64,000 bases of DNA from CAVXFB01 sp963760935 (GTDB taxonomy: Bacteria > Planctomycetota > Planctomycetia > Pirellulales > Thermoguttaceae), in assembly GCA_963760935.1 (NCBI GenBank), contig CAVXFB010000003.1:372001-436000 (forward strand). Reading direction: 5' to 3'. Made by a program: the position numbers and the translations under genes. The notes beneath the pieces are model-generated. The model searched no databases. It saw nothing but the letters and a program-made list of their open reading frames with translations, and was not told the origin of the DNA. Of this stretch, positions 47,110-57,331 are shown in pieces (the first letter of the stretch is position 1; every line of letters begins with the position of its first letter).

Positions 47110-49543
47110 TGTGGGATCCTAGCAGTTGACCAAGGGCAACCATTGCCTGCCCCAGGGCGATGCCGCCGTCGCCCGGCGGTACCTGATGATGAGTATACAC
47201 TGAAAACCCACCGGCGGCCAACCGCGAGCTTACTCCCATGCTCAGCAGCCCGTTCTGAAAACAGCCACCGCTGAGCGCGCATGGCGCCGATCCGGCAGGC
47301 GTATCCTTCGTCACGTGGCGGGCTATCTCCGCCGCCATCTCGGCCACCGCATTGTGGAACTTGGCACTGATCCGGCCGACGGGTATGCCGGCGATTCGGT
47401 CGCTAAGCACCTCGCGAATTACGGGCTCCCAGTCGATGACCATGGCCTGACCCGGCGACGATGCAGGCGAAATGTCAAAGCAATAGGCCGACTGCTCGTT
47501 CTCGTCGGCTGCGAACTCCAGGGCCATCGCCGCCTGACCTTCGAAACTAATTACCGGCGGCAGACCGCAGATTGCCGCCACAGCGTCGAAAAGCCGTCCC
47601 ATGCTGCTAGTCCGCGGCACATTGATTTGGCGCACCAACATCGATACGAGCGTGTCCAACTCGCGCAACGTAAACCACGCGGTCGCATGCTGTCGTGCGC
47701 TAGGGCCAAACAGTTCAAACAAGACGCCGAGCGCGGACCGTCGTGGTTGGCGCATTGCGACGTCGCCGCCGGGCAACCGGAAGGTGCGAAGGTGAGCCAC
47801 GCGATGGAACGTCGCGACGTCGCACCATAGCACTTCACCACCCCATACGGTCCCGTCCAGACCGTGCCCCGTGCCGTCCCAGGAGAATCCCAACGCCGGC
47901 CCGGGCAGCCCGTGTTCGGCCATGACGGCCGCTACATGGGCGTGATGGTGTTGCACGGGCAACAGCGGTACGTTCCATCCTGCGGCGAGTTGCTGGGCAT
48001 GTCGCGTCGAGGCATAGTCTGGATGCTGATCACAGGCGATCGCATTGGGGACAACATGAAAGAACTCCAATAGGTCGGCCACCGCGCCGGAACACGTCGA
48101 CGCTCGACACGCTCTCTAGATCGCCAATGTGAGCGCTCATCACTACGTGTCCAGTTTCGAGTAACAACGCTACGGTGTTCTTTAGGTGTCCACCCACGGC
48201 CAATATGACAGGAACGCGGTCGGTCTTGATAGCAAGCCGCATGAGCAAGGGTGCGAAGCCACGCGCCCGCCGCAAGACCTGCATCTCGCCGTCGCTCAGA
48301 CGCACGATAGAGTCGTCTATGGGGCGAACAATAGGCCGATTGTGCGTCAAAACCACATCGGCGATCGTTCCGAGGCGCTCGAGCGCATCCTCCGTGGTTG
48401 TCGCCATCGGCTCCTCGCTCAGATTTCCGCTCGTGCAGATAATCGGCCGCCGTATCGCGTCCATCAAAAGGTGGTGCAGCGGCGTGTAGGGGAGCATGAT
48501 GCCGAGATAAGGATTGCCCGGGGCGACACTTTCCGCAATAGCAGGCGGTGTGTTTTGATGGTCATTTGGCGGTTGATGGCACGTCGGTTCTGACGCAACG
48601 ACAAGACGTCGCAAGAGGACGATTGGGGCTTGGTGCGACAAAAGGACTTTTGCTTCTTCATCCGAAACACGGCAATACTGCCGCACATTATCCACTGAGT
48701 GTAACATCAAAGCGAAAGGGCGGTCCGGCCGGCGCTTTCGTTCTCGCAACCGTACGACTGCTTCGGCCAGAATGGCATCGGTCAAGAGTTGGAAGCCACC
48801 CAGGCCCTTTAGAGCGACGATGCGCCCGTTGGAAATCGCCTCGACCGCTCCGAGCAACGCCTCGTCGCCGGTGGCCAATTCACGCCCGGCGTAATCGAGC
48901 AACTGTAACTGGGGTCCGCAGACCGGGCAGGCAATCGGCTGGGCATGAAACCGCCTATCGGCCGGGTTCTCGTACTCTGCCCGACAGGCTGGACACATGA
49001 CAAAGCCGGCCATCGACGTCCGCGCCCTATCGTAGGGCACCTGTTCGATGATCGACCAGCGCGGCCCACAGTTGGTGCAGTTCGTAAACGGATATCGATA
49101 GCGCCGCTGCGTCGGGTCGCGGATTTCGGCTTGGCATTGCTCGCAGGTTGCCAAGTCGGCGGGAATGGCCGGCTGTGGCACCGACTCCTGCGCCTGGCGC
49201 GGATTGTGAAATCGCTCTCACCACGATCGGCAGTGACAAGTGGTTTCACGTCTCGAATGTCGATCGTCTCGATGCGTGCCTGCGGCGGATGCTTGTGTCG
49301 CAGGGCGTCGACGAATGCCTCGACCGCGACTTCTTCGCCCTCAATCTCGATCCGCACCGCAGCCGCCTCATTTCGAACCCAGCCGGAGAGTCGCAGCGCC
49401 GCGGCCGCCTGGTAGACGAACGGCCGAAAACCGACACCCTGTACAACCCCTCGGACTTCGATCGCTAAGCGGCGAATCGATGGTCGCAGCGAAGAAGTTG
49501 GCCCTTGATGCATCCGGAGACCCTGAGTATGGGACGGCGGCAA
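47087..49543 (-). CDS. hypF: Carbamoyltransferase HypF (two frame breaks)
   Basis: Three consecutive frames together encode a complete HypF. First (49543-about 49195) is the acylphosphatase domain, with GVVQGVGFRPFVYQAAAALR. Second (about 49195-48090) has two zinc fingers, CEQCQAEI with NCTNCGPRW and CPACRAEY with ACPVCGP, then the YrdC-like domain (PDRPFALMLHSVDNV, SGNLSEEPMA). Third (about 48090-47087) is the Kae1-like domain with HHHAHVAAVMAEHGL, SWDGTGHG and LSGGCFQN. One base is missing near 49195 (joining to AQESVPQPAIPADLATC) and another near 48090 (joining VFRR to VADLLEFFHVV). HypF activates carbamoyl phosphate and hands the carbamoyl group to HypE. A start at 49513 is also possible. 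Confidence 0.88.
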
Positions 49544-49764
49544 TCGGAATCAGTGCTCGTAGACATCATCCGCTTTCCACAGATCATCTTAGTGTGGACG
49601 ACAGGCGACAACAAGCTTTCATAAAGTCGTCGTGCTAAGTCAATGCTGCCGTCGTTTCGCATCCTGATGCCCCGCGCCATTGTCAGAATCTGCCGATTCT
49701 GCTAGCATCCATAACTGGTGTGATTCGCGGAATCTGACCTCCACGATATCTGGGAGAGCATACT

Positions 49765-50163
49765 ATGTCCGAAACAGCCGACCGACGCGTATTCGACTTC
49801 GAAATGCTCAAGCGATATGGCGCCAAGTGGGCGGTCCTTGCCGCCATGACCGCTGACATGATCCGAAAGGGCATCGAAGTGCCTCCCAGCGTTATGGAAG
49901 CTCTCAAGAGCGCGCACAGCAAGATCGAATCCGGGTGCTTCTCCACCTGCGAGGTCGACTGCGACCTGTCACAGGTCGAGGCGCCGCTCTTCTCGCAAGG
50001 CTACCTGCTCGATCAACAGGACTTCCAGCAGTGGAGCGATCTCCTGGCCGAGGCGATGCAGGGAAAGCTCGACTACCAGCAGATCATGAATATACCTGCC
50101 TTGGCCCCCGTGAAGAACGATTGCGCAGTTCTTGCGATGCGGTTGCTCCTCGTAATAACTTAG
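49765..50163 (+). CDS. Hypothetical protein beside the hyp cluster
   Basis: A 132-residue protein with a GGGAG ribosome site before its ATG. It is helical in the first 50 residues (EMLKRYGAKWAVLAAMTADM), then has a cysteine trio, CFSTCEVDCDL, near residues 58-66 that could hold a metal or cluster. It is divergent from hypF. I do not recognise a family. Its position next to HypF and its cysteines make a role in hydrogenase or redox maturation possible, but this is only an inference. Confidence 0.55.
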   Translation: MSETADRRVFDFEMLKRYGAKWAVLAAMTADMIRKGIEVPPSVMEALKSAHSKIESGCFSTCEVDCDLSQVEAPLFSQGYLLDQQDFQQWSDLLAEAMQGKLDYQQIMNIPALAPVKNDCAVLAMRLLLVIT

Positions 50164-50253
50164 CCTGGGATTTCTACGTACGGTGGGACACTCTTGTCTG
50201 CCACCGTTGCAGAGGCTCTTTGGGCCATAGGAATGCCAGCCTCACCAATTGCG

Positions 50254-53200
50254 CTATTGCCGACTAGCAACCAGTACGGCTGCGCCCACGAATAGAAATT
50301 GCACTGCTATGGCTGCAAAGATGGACGTTTGGCCGCCGAAGCCGAAACCGTAACTGTGCAGGCCCATGCCGAGCACGAAGTTCACGCCGTACCACGCCAT
50401 CAGGATCAACGTGAAGCAGAGGACGGAACCGGCGGCCATTCCAAGGTTGCCGACCCAGCCAACGTGGCGAGCGTGCAATAGGGCCAGGTAGCCTAGCAAC
50501 GTGATCAGTGCCCAGACTTCTTTGGGATCCCATCCCCAGAATCGGCCCCAGGCGTAATCGGCCCAGCTCGCTCCAAGGAACGTGCCGAGGATCAACAGCA
50601 GAATGCCCGCTTGCAAGCACCTGTACGTCACCTTGGTTAGAACGGCAATCGCGGCCTGATTGGCGGGACGCCGCACGTGAAAAACGAGCGCGATATTGCC
50701 GATCAACCATGCCAAGGCAAATGCCGCATAGCTAAGCATGATGGTCATCACGTGGATAGCCAGCCAAAAATTGCTGCGGAGCACCGGCGTCAAGGGACGA
50801 ATGCTGGGGTCGAGGATCGTCGGGCAAACGTCGGCCAGGATCAGCGCCAGGGCTGTGACGGCGGCCGCAGCCGTAAGCACGTATGACTTACGGTAGATGA
50901 GTTGAAACACCAGCCCCATTACTGCGGTTCCAAAGGCGACGAACACGACCGATTCGTACATGTTCGTGACCGGCGCCCGTTGGGCGATTACCATGCGCAT
51001 GCCGAAGCCAATCAACATCGCCAGTAGGCCCAGCCCATAGAAGGCGGGGGTGGCCCAAGCGAACGGACGCCACCGCGAGCTCCAACTCAGTGGCGCGGCC
51101 AGCAACGCCAGCAGCGTGAAGACCCAGGCGATGCGGAACGGAGCCCAGCGGTTGTAGGCCACTTCCAGGTCGATGATGTTGGCCGAGGGGTAGTCGCCCA
51201 ACGTCGGGCCGAGACTGCGCAGCGCCGAAACGAAGTTTGCCGACGCCGCGTTGAAATCGTCGGCCGCGTTTGCCAAGTACGCCGTCCGGGCCTTTTGCAG
51301 TTCGGCTTTCGCCTTGCGAATCGCGCCAGTGGCATCCGACGTGTCGTCCCAATTGATTTGCATCAGTTGGGCCACCGTGATCCATTGCTGCATTTTAGTG
51401 TCGGGCACCGGCAAGACTTCGAGTTTTTGCCCGCGTCGGACGTCCTGGTACGTCCAATAGCGCTCGGCCAACTCCAAACCCTTCCTTTGCAGCGCGTCCG
51501 GTCGTTGCGGCCCATCGCGACGGAATGTTTTGCACCAGGCGAGAAACTGGCTCTTTTCCCCGGTCTGCGGAAGTTCAATCGTCGCGCGACCAAGATCAAC
51601 GAAGGAAATGTACTTCTGGTCGGCCGGCAAGCCTAACGCCGCGCGCAACGGTACCGAGCCGATCAACAACAGGGGATCGCGGTCCCAGGCGTCGGGCTGA
51701 TGCGCGGCAGGCTGTCCTGGGCAAGTTTCGGCACTCGACGTTCCGTGAGGGTCTGCCGGTCGATCCCAGCCCTGCCAACTAAACAGCAATGAGAGATAAA
51801 AGGCCGGCAGGATCAAGTGTTTGTTGCGTCTGCGGATCGGAGATGCTCGTCTTGTTGCTGATCGTGCGGAGGGTCTCCCGAGCCAACGTATCGAGCGGCT
51901 TTTGGCGACCGCCGTCTTGCACGGCGAGCGATTGCCACGGTTGCCAATTAAAGGCTACGGCGTGGCCCTCGCCGGCAGGCGCCGTTCTCGCTCCACCGGC
52001 CAGCATTGCCAGAACGAAGACGGCGACTGTCACGCGACGACGCCACATGAGGCGGGCTATCAGCGCCGATAGCGATTTTCCATAGAACACGACGAAGACG
52101 CCAAGAGCGGTCATGAGGCAGCCAAGATACTTGAGAAATCGGCCGGGATCAGAAGCGGCTGTGAGGATCGAGATTTGCTTGCCGCTGGCCGACGTATTGT
52201 AGCTGGATTGGTAGAACGAAAATCCGCCGTAGTCGAGCGGTTGGTTCATGGCGATGTCTGCGGGCTTATCAATGTTGCGAGCCTTGTCGATCACGCGAAC
52301 CGAGCTGGCAAAAGAAGCATCGCCCATCATCCCAGGGTTCATTTCGTGCCGAAACTTGACGAGTTTCAGCGAAAACCCCAGCGGCATGGTCTCGTACCCA
52401 AAAGCGATGGCCAACGGGCCCTGCGCAGTGTTGATTTGCTGATATCCGTATTCGGGGTCCGCTCGCTTCAGCCACACTTCGTGGCTCTCGTCCCCGGCAT
52501 CTACTTTGACCAACACGGCTGATTCGGGAGCGGACGTATCGTTGTCCGACGCGCCAACCGGGATGAAGGTGATCTTTTGGCGGGCAGTGCGGAAGATATT
52601 TGACGATCGAAAGGCCGAGTTGGTCGGTCGCCGAATCGAGTGCCCTCCTTCACCTCTCCATGAGCGAGCAGCTTGCCGTCGGCAACGACGCGGTAATGGA
52701 GTTTGCCGTCGGGCGTCTGCAGGAACTGCGTACCGGCTTCCGGCAAAACTGCCGGATGGTGATACCAGAACTTGACCGGGCAGTTCCAGCCGTGAATGCC
52801 ATCGAGGTTCAAGAGCGGATTCTTGGCGAAGGCGATTTGCCGCAGCGGCTGCTCTTTGCCGGGCAAATAGACCTTCAATTCCAGCATGGGATTGTTCGGC
52901 TGCTGGCTGGCAGTGGTGAAATGGGCCGCGGCATCGGGCCGGGCATCCGGCAGATAAGCCACGATTTCCACGCTGATGTCGCTCTTGCCGACGGGCACCT
53001 TCTTTCCGATGTTTTCGCGTACCGGAATCCGGTACATTTTCCCATCATAGTGCATCGAGAGGATGCCGTCGGGCCGCTTCTCCTGGTCGGCGCTTGGGGG
53101 AGTGACAAAGTCTTCCAGCATCGAGGCCGCCGGCGCACGCTGAAATGCCAGTCGGATCGGGCCCAAAAATGCCTCGTCGGCAAGCGGGTCTGCCGCGTAC

Positions 53201-53857
53201 CATTGCCGGACCATCGGCGTGCCGTCGGCAGTCGTCAACGCCAGTTCGATGGCCGGGACACCGGCAGACGAGGAATCCTCGACCCACTGTTCGTCTGTGC
53301 GGGCATGGCGGTAAAACTTCAGAACCTGAAGTTCTACATCGTCCGCAGCATGCTAATCGCAGTGTGGTACCTTCCGGCCAGTCCACCGGGCCAGGCTCGA
53401 ACGTCGCGACCGATCGGACATTCTTGTGCTGGGCTGTGACCATTGCAAGCTGGTTGCGGTCGGCCATCACTAACGTATCGCCGGTCTGGCCTTCTTCGAG
53501 GCCGATTTGGCCTTCGATGCCGGCCATGAAACTGATCAGTGCCCCGGCCAAGGTGAGCAGCACGCCGGTGTGGGCCAGCAGGAACCCGAGATGTCCCCGC
53601 CACGGGAAGCGGATGATAGTGGCAGCCACGATGTTTAGTGCCAGCAGACCCAGCATGGCCATGAACCAGGGGTTTTTGTAGACATACCACTGGGCGTACT
53701 CGCTGCCTTTGGCCCTTTCGAGCAGCGTAGCGGCAGCAAGAACCACTGCTAAGCCGACCAGGATTATCAATGCAAGTTTCGTCGATGCAAACCATCGCAA
53801 TGTTTGCCAAACGACGGCCCGCAGCCCAAGGCCTGTCTCTGCCCGCGAGTCATCCAT
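50254..53857 (-). CDS. Fused ResB/CcsA cytochrome c biogenesis protein (three frame breaks)
   Basis: Four overlapping frames join into one protein of about 1200 residues. The N-terminal ResB/Ccs1 part (53857-about 53350) has FASTKLALIILVGLAVVLAA and further membrane helices. A large periplasmic domain follows (about 53350-52612, 52612-51800). The CcsA part (about 51800-50254) has eight or so helices, with the haem-handling WGWDPKEVWALITLL and histidines such as in LAIHVMTIMLSYA. The repaired joints read LQVLKFYRHARTDEQW (extra base near 53350), RPTNSAFRSSNIFRTARQ (missing base near 52612) and AFYLSLLFSWQGWD (extra base near 51800). System II proteins of this kind deliver and attach haem to CXXCH motifs, which the neighbouring multihaem cytochromes require. 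The gene starts ten bases after hemA. Confidence 0.85.
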
Positions 53858-53867
53858 CAGAGATTTC

Positions 53868-55139
53868 CTAGTCCTTCAACTGAAACAGCGTGTCAACAGC
53901 ATCGAGCAGAGCGATCGGTGCCCCATTGCGGGATTCCGCACGCAACGACTCGAACGGAGGATGTAGTAGCTTGCCAACAAGCCGATCAAAGGCCTGACGA
54001 ATTTCGTTGCGGGCCCGGTCGCTCAATTGCGGCAGCTTGACGAATAGCCGTTCGAGTTCGGCGTCTTTCGGCAATTGCCACCCCTGGTGGAGCCGTCGAA
54101 TGGTCGGCACCACGGCGCGATGACGCAACTCCGCAAAAAAACACTCGCTTTCTTCGTCGACAATTTGCAGGGCGAGAGGCAATTCGCTGTCCCTAGCCTG
54201 TTGGTTCTGATCACATGCCGATTCGATGTCGTCGATCGAGAATAGGTAGACCCCCGGTTGCTCGCCGATTGTTGAATCAAAGTCGCGGGGGACAGCCAAG
54301 TCAAGAATCAGCAGCGGCCCTTCTCGACGAGCCGGTTTGATGCAGAGAAACTGCGACAATGATACCAAAGTCGTTGGCGAGCCGGTTGCGCTGATCACCA
54401 AGTTGGCGGCAGCCAGCGCTTCGGCGAGCCGCTCCCAAGGCATAACCTGGCCCTGCCATCGCTCCGCCAGGGCTTCAGCCCGTTTGACGTGACGATTGAC
54501 CACCGTGATGTTTACCGCCCCCTTCGCCCCCAGATACTTCAGCGTCTCTTCCGCCATTTCGCCGGCGCCGATCACTAGAATCTGCTTGTCATCGAGTCGC
54601 TCAAAGACCCGTGGCACGAAGTCGGCAACCGCCACGCTCGGTACACTCACGCGGTGCTGGTGCAGGGCCGTTTCGTGGGCCACGCGCCGAGCCGTTTTCA
54701 GTGCAGCCTGAAACATGGCATGGATCAGTGGACCGGCAGCCTGCTGTTGAGCGGCCGCTTGATAGGCTTGCTTGACTTGGGCCAAGATTTGCGGCTCGCC
54801 GACCACCATACTGTCGAGGCTACTGGCTACAAGGAACAGATGCCGCAGCGCGGCGCGATCCTCGTGCGCATACAGATGCGTGCGGAGTCGGAGCGAATCC
54901 ATGCCATGGAAACGAGCCAGAAAGTCGACCCATTGGCTGCACGTTGGGGCATCGCTCGGCAGTGCAGCACTGTACAACTCCACGCGATTGCAGGTCGATA
55001 ACAGCACGGCCTCCACCGTGGGAAACTCGCAGCGAAGCTTTGTCAGAGCCACTTCCACTTCGGTTGGACCAAAGGCGAGTTGCTCGCGAACGCAGACTGG
55101 CGCCGTGTGGTGGCTGCAACCGAATACTTGGATCTTCAT
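53868..55139 (-). CDS. hemA: Glutamyl-tRNA reductase
   Basis: A 423-residue NADPH enzyme that makes glutamate-1-semialdehyde, the first committed step of the C5 haem pathway. The start is the ATG at 55139 (MKIQVFGCSHHTAPVCVREQ). LLSTCNRVELYS has the catalytic cysteine, and VVGEPQILAQVKQAY and ILVIGAGEMAEETLKYLGAK (NADPH site) are signatures. The start at 55430 would add 97 unrelated residues. It is directly followed by the fused cytochrome c assembly gene on the same strand, so haem supply and haem attachment are coupled. Confidence 0.94.
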   Translation of the reverse strand: MKIQVFGCSHHTAPVCVREQLAFGPTEVEVALTKLRCEFPTVEAVLLSTCNRVELYSAALPSDAPTCSQWVDFLARFHGMDSLRLRTHLYAHEDRAALRHLFLVASSLDSMVVGEPQILAQVKQAYQAAAQQQAAGPLIHAMFQAALKTARRVAHETALHQHRVSVPSVAVADFVPRVFERLDDKQILVIGAGEMAEETLKYLGAKGAVNITVVNRHVKRAEALAERWQGQVMPWERLAEALAAANLVISATGSPTTLVSLSQFLCIKPARREGPLLILDLAVPRDFDSTIGEQPGVYLFSIDDIESACDQNQQARDSELPLALQIVDEESECFFAELRHRAVVPTIRRLHQGWQLPKDAELERLFVKLPQLSDRARNEIRQAFDRLVGKLLHPPFESLRAESRNGAPIALLDAVDTLFQLKD

Positions 55140-55760
55140 TTCTGGCGTTGCACTGCGCATACCATCCCTCCCACGTTGCGATGGACAAAACAGCCCATCC
55201 CTGAACCTTGGTTTGGGGCGTGGATAATAGTCGCGATGCGAGCGCAAAGTAAATGCCGGTTTAGAGTTCCGCTGGCCGCGCAAAATTGGGGGAATTGCGA
55301 TCAGAATAGTGATGTAAGTGGAAGCGTAGGGGGAAATGGCTAAGCGCCAAAGGCGAGCGACGGTTCCGAGATTACCACTTCTCTCGCGCGATAACAACGA
55401 TTTTGCGGAAAAGTCTGGAGTCTTGTGCAAATATGGGCGAAATCAAGATTACCTGCGCCGGTCCTCGTAGGGATATATATCACATCTTGAGTAATGTTTA
55501 ATCGGCGTTCAGGGATTTTATGAGGGGGGATCGCATCCGGAGTGGACGTGCCCCTGCTGGGTGAAGCGAAGAATCTCCACAATTCTGTGATGCGTTGCTT
55601 TGTTCAGGATGGCGTATTGCGACGGTTCTGGTCCGAGGCGCGAAAACCGCCCGGAAGCCTGCGCGGAAATGTTCAGGGATGAACATGTGTCGCTGGCCGT
55701 TGATCGGCATGGCGATGCAGTACGGCGGTCAGATGCCAGTTATCACAAGGAGGTGAAGCT
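55140..55760. other. Divergent intergenic region between hemA and the multihaem genes
   Basis: About 620 bases between hemA (minus) and the 14-haem cytochrome (plus), so both promoters must lie here. AT-rich patches occur near 55420-55505. A small inverted repeat, GTTCA(GGGA)TGAAC at 55671-55684, is seen. No clear FNR, CRP or NtrC box could be assigned by eye. No coding frame is convincing. Confidence 0.4.
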
Positions 55761-57275
55761 GTGGGCACTGGGAAATTAAGGTCGAGCCCTGCGTGGGTCT
55801 CAGTCTCAGCGATTCTCGGCACATGCCTGCTGGTAACGGTGGCGGTATCTTGCCGATCTCCGCAACAAACGACCCGCCGCACCGAGGCAAATCTCGATCC
55901 CGGTTGGCCCCGGCCAAATCCCTTCTTTACGCAGGTTTGCTATCAGGAAGTCAAAGGCACGGTGCCAGTCTTAGCCGGCACCGAGTACGTCAATGACGAT
56001 GAGCTTTGCGCACAATGCCACGAGACATACGCGAAGACGTTTGCCGAGAACGTGCATCGTGGCGACACGTGCGAGAGCTGTCACGGACCGGCCAGCCGCC
56101 ATCTAGAGACGCAAGGCCGGGAGCCGGGGTTGATTTTCAGCTTCAAGAGCGGTGATCCGGTGGCGCGAGCCGAGGCCTGTCTCCGTTGCCACGAAGAGAA
56201 CAATTGCAGCGAGGGTGCCCGCTGGCGACGTTCGAAGCACGCCAACTGCAAGGTGACGTGCGTCGACTGCCACCGCGGCCACTACAACGTGCCGGCGGGA
56301 ACTCCAGCGACGACTCAGCCAGGCTCTGCAATGATGCAACACCTGCCCACGGTAGCCATGACGGCGCTTCAGCAAGGTGACCAAGGCACGGCGGCGGCCG
56401 GCGAAGGATACAAGCGGCCAAACGAAGAATTTGCCGTCGCTGCGCGGAACGTCGCAGCATCTCGGCGCGGTGGCGCCGGGATTTGCTATAAGTGTCATTG
56501 TGACATGCAGGAGTTCCAAAAGATCGCGGGTCCGCATCAGATTTGCGGCCCGAATGGATTCAACTGCACCACCTGTCACGACCCGCATGGCCAGATCAAG
56601 GAATCCAGCCGGAAGGATCTGTGCCTCAGTTGTCACACTGGCGCACCGACGATGGCCTGGCACTCGTCGATCCACGAGCACAACGGCGTTGCCTGCACGG
56701 ACTGCCACAATCCACACCCGCGAACTTGTGTGCCGCAGGTCGTTAACATTAGTCACACACAGGTCGTGCGGCCCAAGCGGTTGATGATGTCGGTGCAGGA
56801 GCCCGAGGCCTGCTACAAGTGCCATCAAAAGATCTATGGCCTGAACGCGCTTCCTTCGCATCATCCGATCAAGGAAGGCAAAATGGTTTGCTCCGATTGC
56901 CATGATCCGCACGGCCAAGAAACCGGCAATCTTAAAGAGGCGACCATTAATCTGCTGTGTTACAAGTGCCACGCCGAGAAGCAGGGCCCATTTGCCTTCG
57001 AGCACCCGCCGGTTCGCGAAAATTGCACGATTTGCCACGAACCGCATGGTACGGTGGCTAATAATCTGTTGAGACAGCCGGCCAACTTCCTCTGCTTGCG
57101 GTGCCATGCAGGCCATCATGCGGCGCATACGTTCAGCGGTGGAGTCGCCCCGCTACGTCTCGACAACAATCCTTCGCTTGGCCCGGAGTTCTATACCAAT
57201 TGTACGCAGTGCCACCAACAAATCCATGGTTCGGATCGCGTCTCGCAACACGGGTCCGGCTGGATGCAGCGATAA
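55761..57275 (+). CDS. 14-haem secreted cytochrome c, probable lipoprotein
   Basis: A 504-residue protein starting at GTG (55761), five bases after AAGGAGGTG. A hydrophobic segment ends in VTVAVSC, a plausible lipobox with Cys31. There are 14 CXXCH motifs: CAQCH, CESCH, CLRCH, CVDCH, CYKCH, CTTCH, CLSCH, CTDCH, CYKCH, CSDCH, CYKCH, CTICH, CLRCH and CTQCH. Several are followed by DPHGQ or EPHGT, as in DmsE/MtrA-type and doubled cytochrome c7/c3-type cytochromes. It is followed 56 bases later by a probable outer-membrane barrel, the order found in porin-cytochrome conduits. It probably carries electrons through or to the outer membrane. I do not assign it to a named family. Confidence 0.85.
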   Translation: MGTGKLRSSPAWVSVSAILGTCLLVTVAVSCRSPQQTTRRTEANLDPGWPRPNPFFTQVCYQEVKGTVPVLAGTEYVNDDELCAQCHETYAKTFAENVHRGDTCESCHGPASRHLETQGREPGLIFSFKSGDPVARAEACLRCHEENNCSEGARWRRSKHANCKVTCVDCHRGHYNVPAGTPATTQPGSAMMQHLPTVAMTALQQGDQGTAAAGEGYKRPNEEFAVAARNVAASRRGGAGICYKCHCDMQEFQKIAGPHQICGPNGFNCTTCHDPHGQIKESSRKDLCLSCHTGAPTMAWHSSIHEHNGVACTDCHNPHPRTCVPQVVNISHTQVVRPKRLMMSVQEPEACYKCHQKIYGLNALPSHHPIKEGKMVCSDCHDPHGQETGNLKEATINLLCYKCHAEKQGPFAFEHPPVRENCTICHEPHGTVANNLLRQPANFLCLRCHAGHHAAHTFSGGVAPLRLDNNPSLGPEFYTNCTQCHQQIHGSDRVSQHGSGWMQR

Positions 57276-57331
57276 GCCAATGCAAAGCTCCGACCACACC
57301 TAAAACTCTAGAAAGAAATCTCGGGGGGGAT

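Noticed and set aside
55140..55430. 97-codon upstream extension of hemA
   Set aside because: The family begins at MKIQVFGCSHHTAP; the extra residues do not fit.
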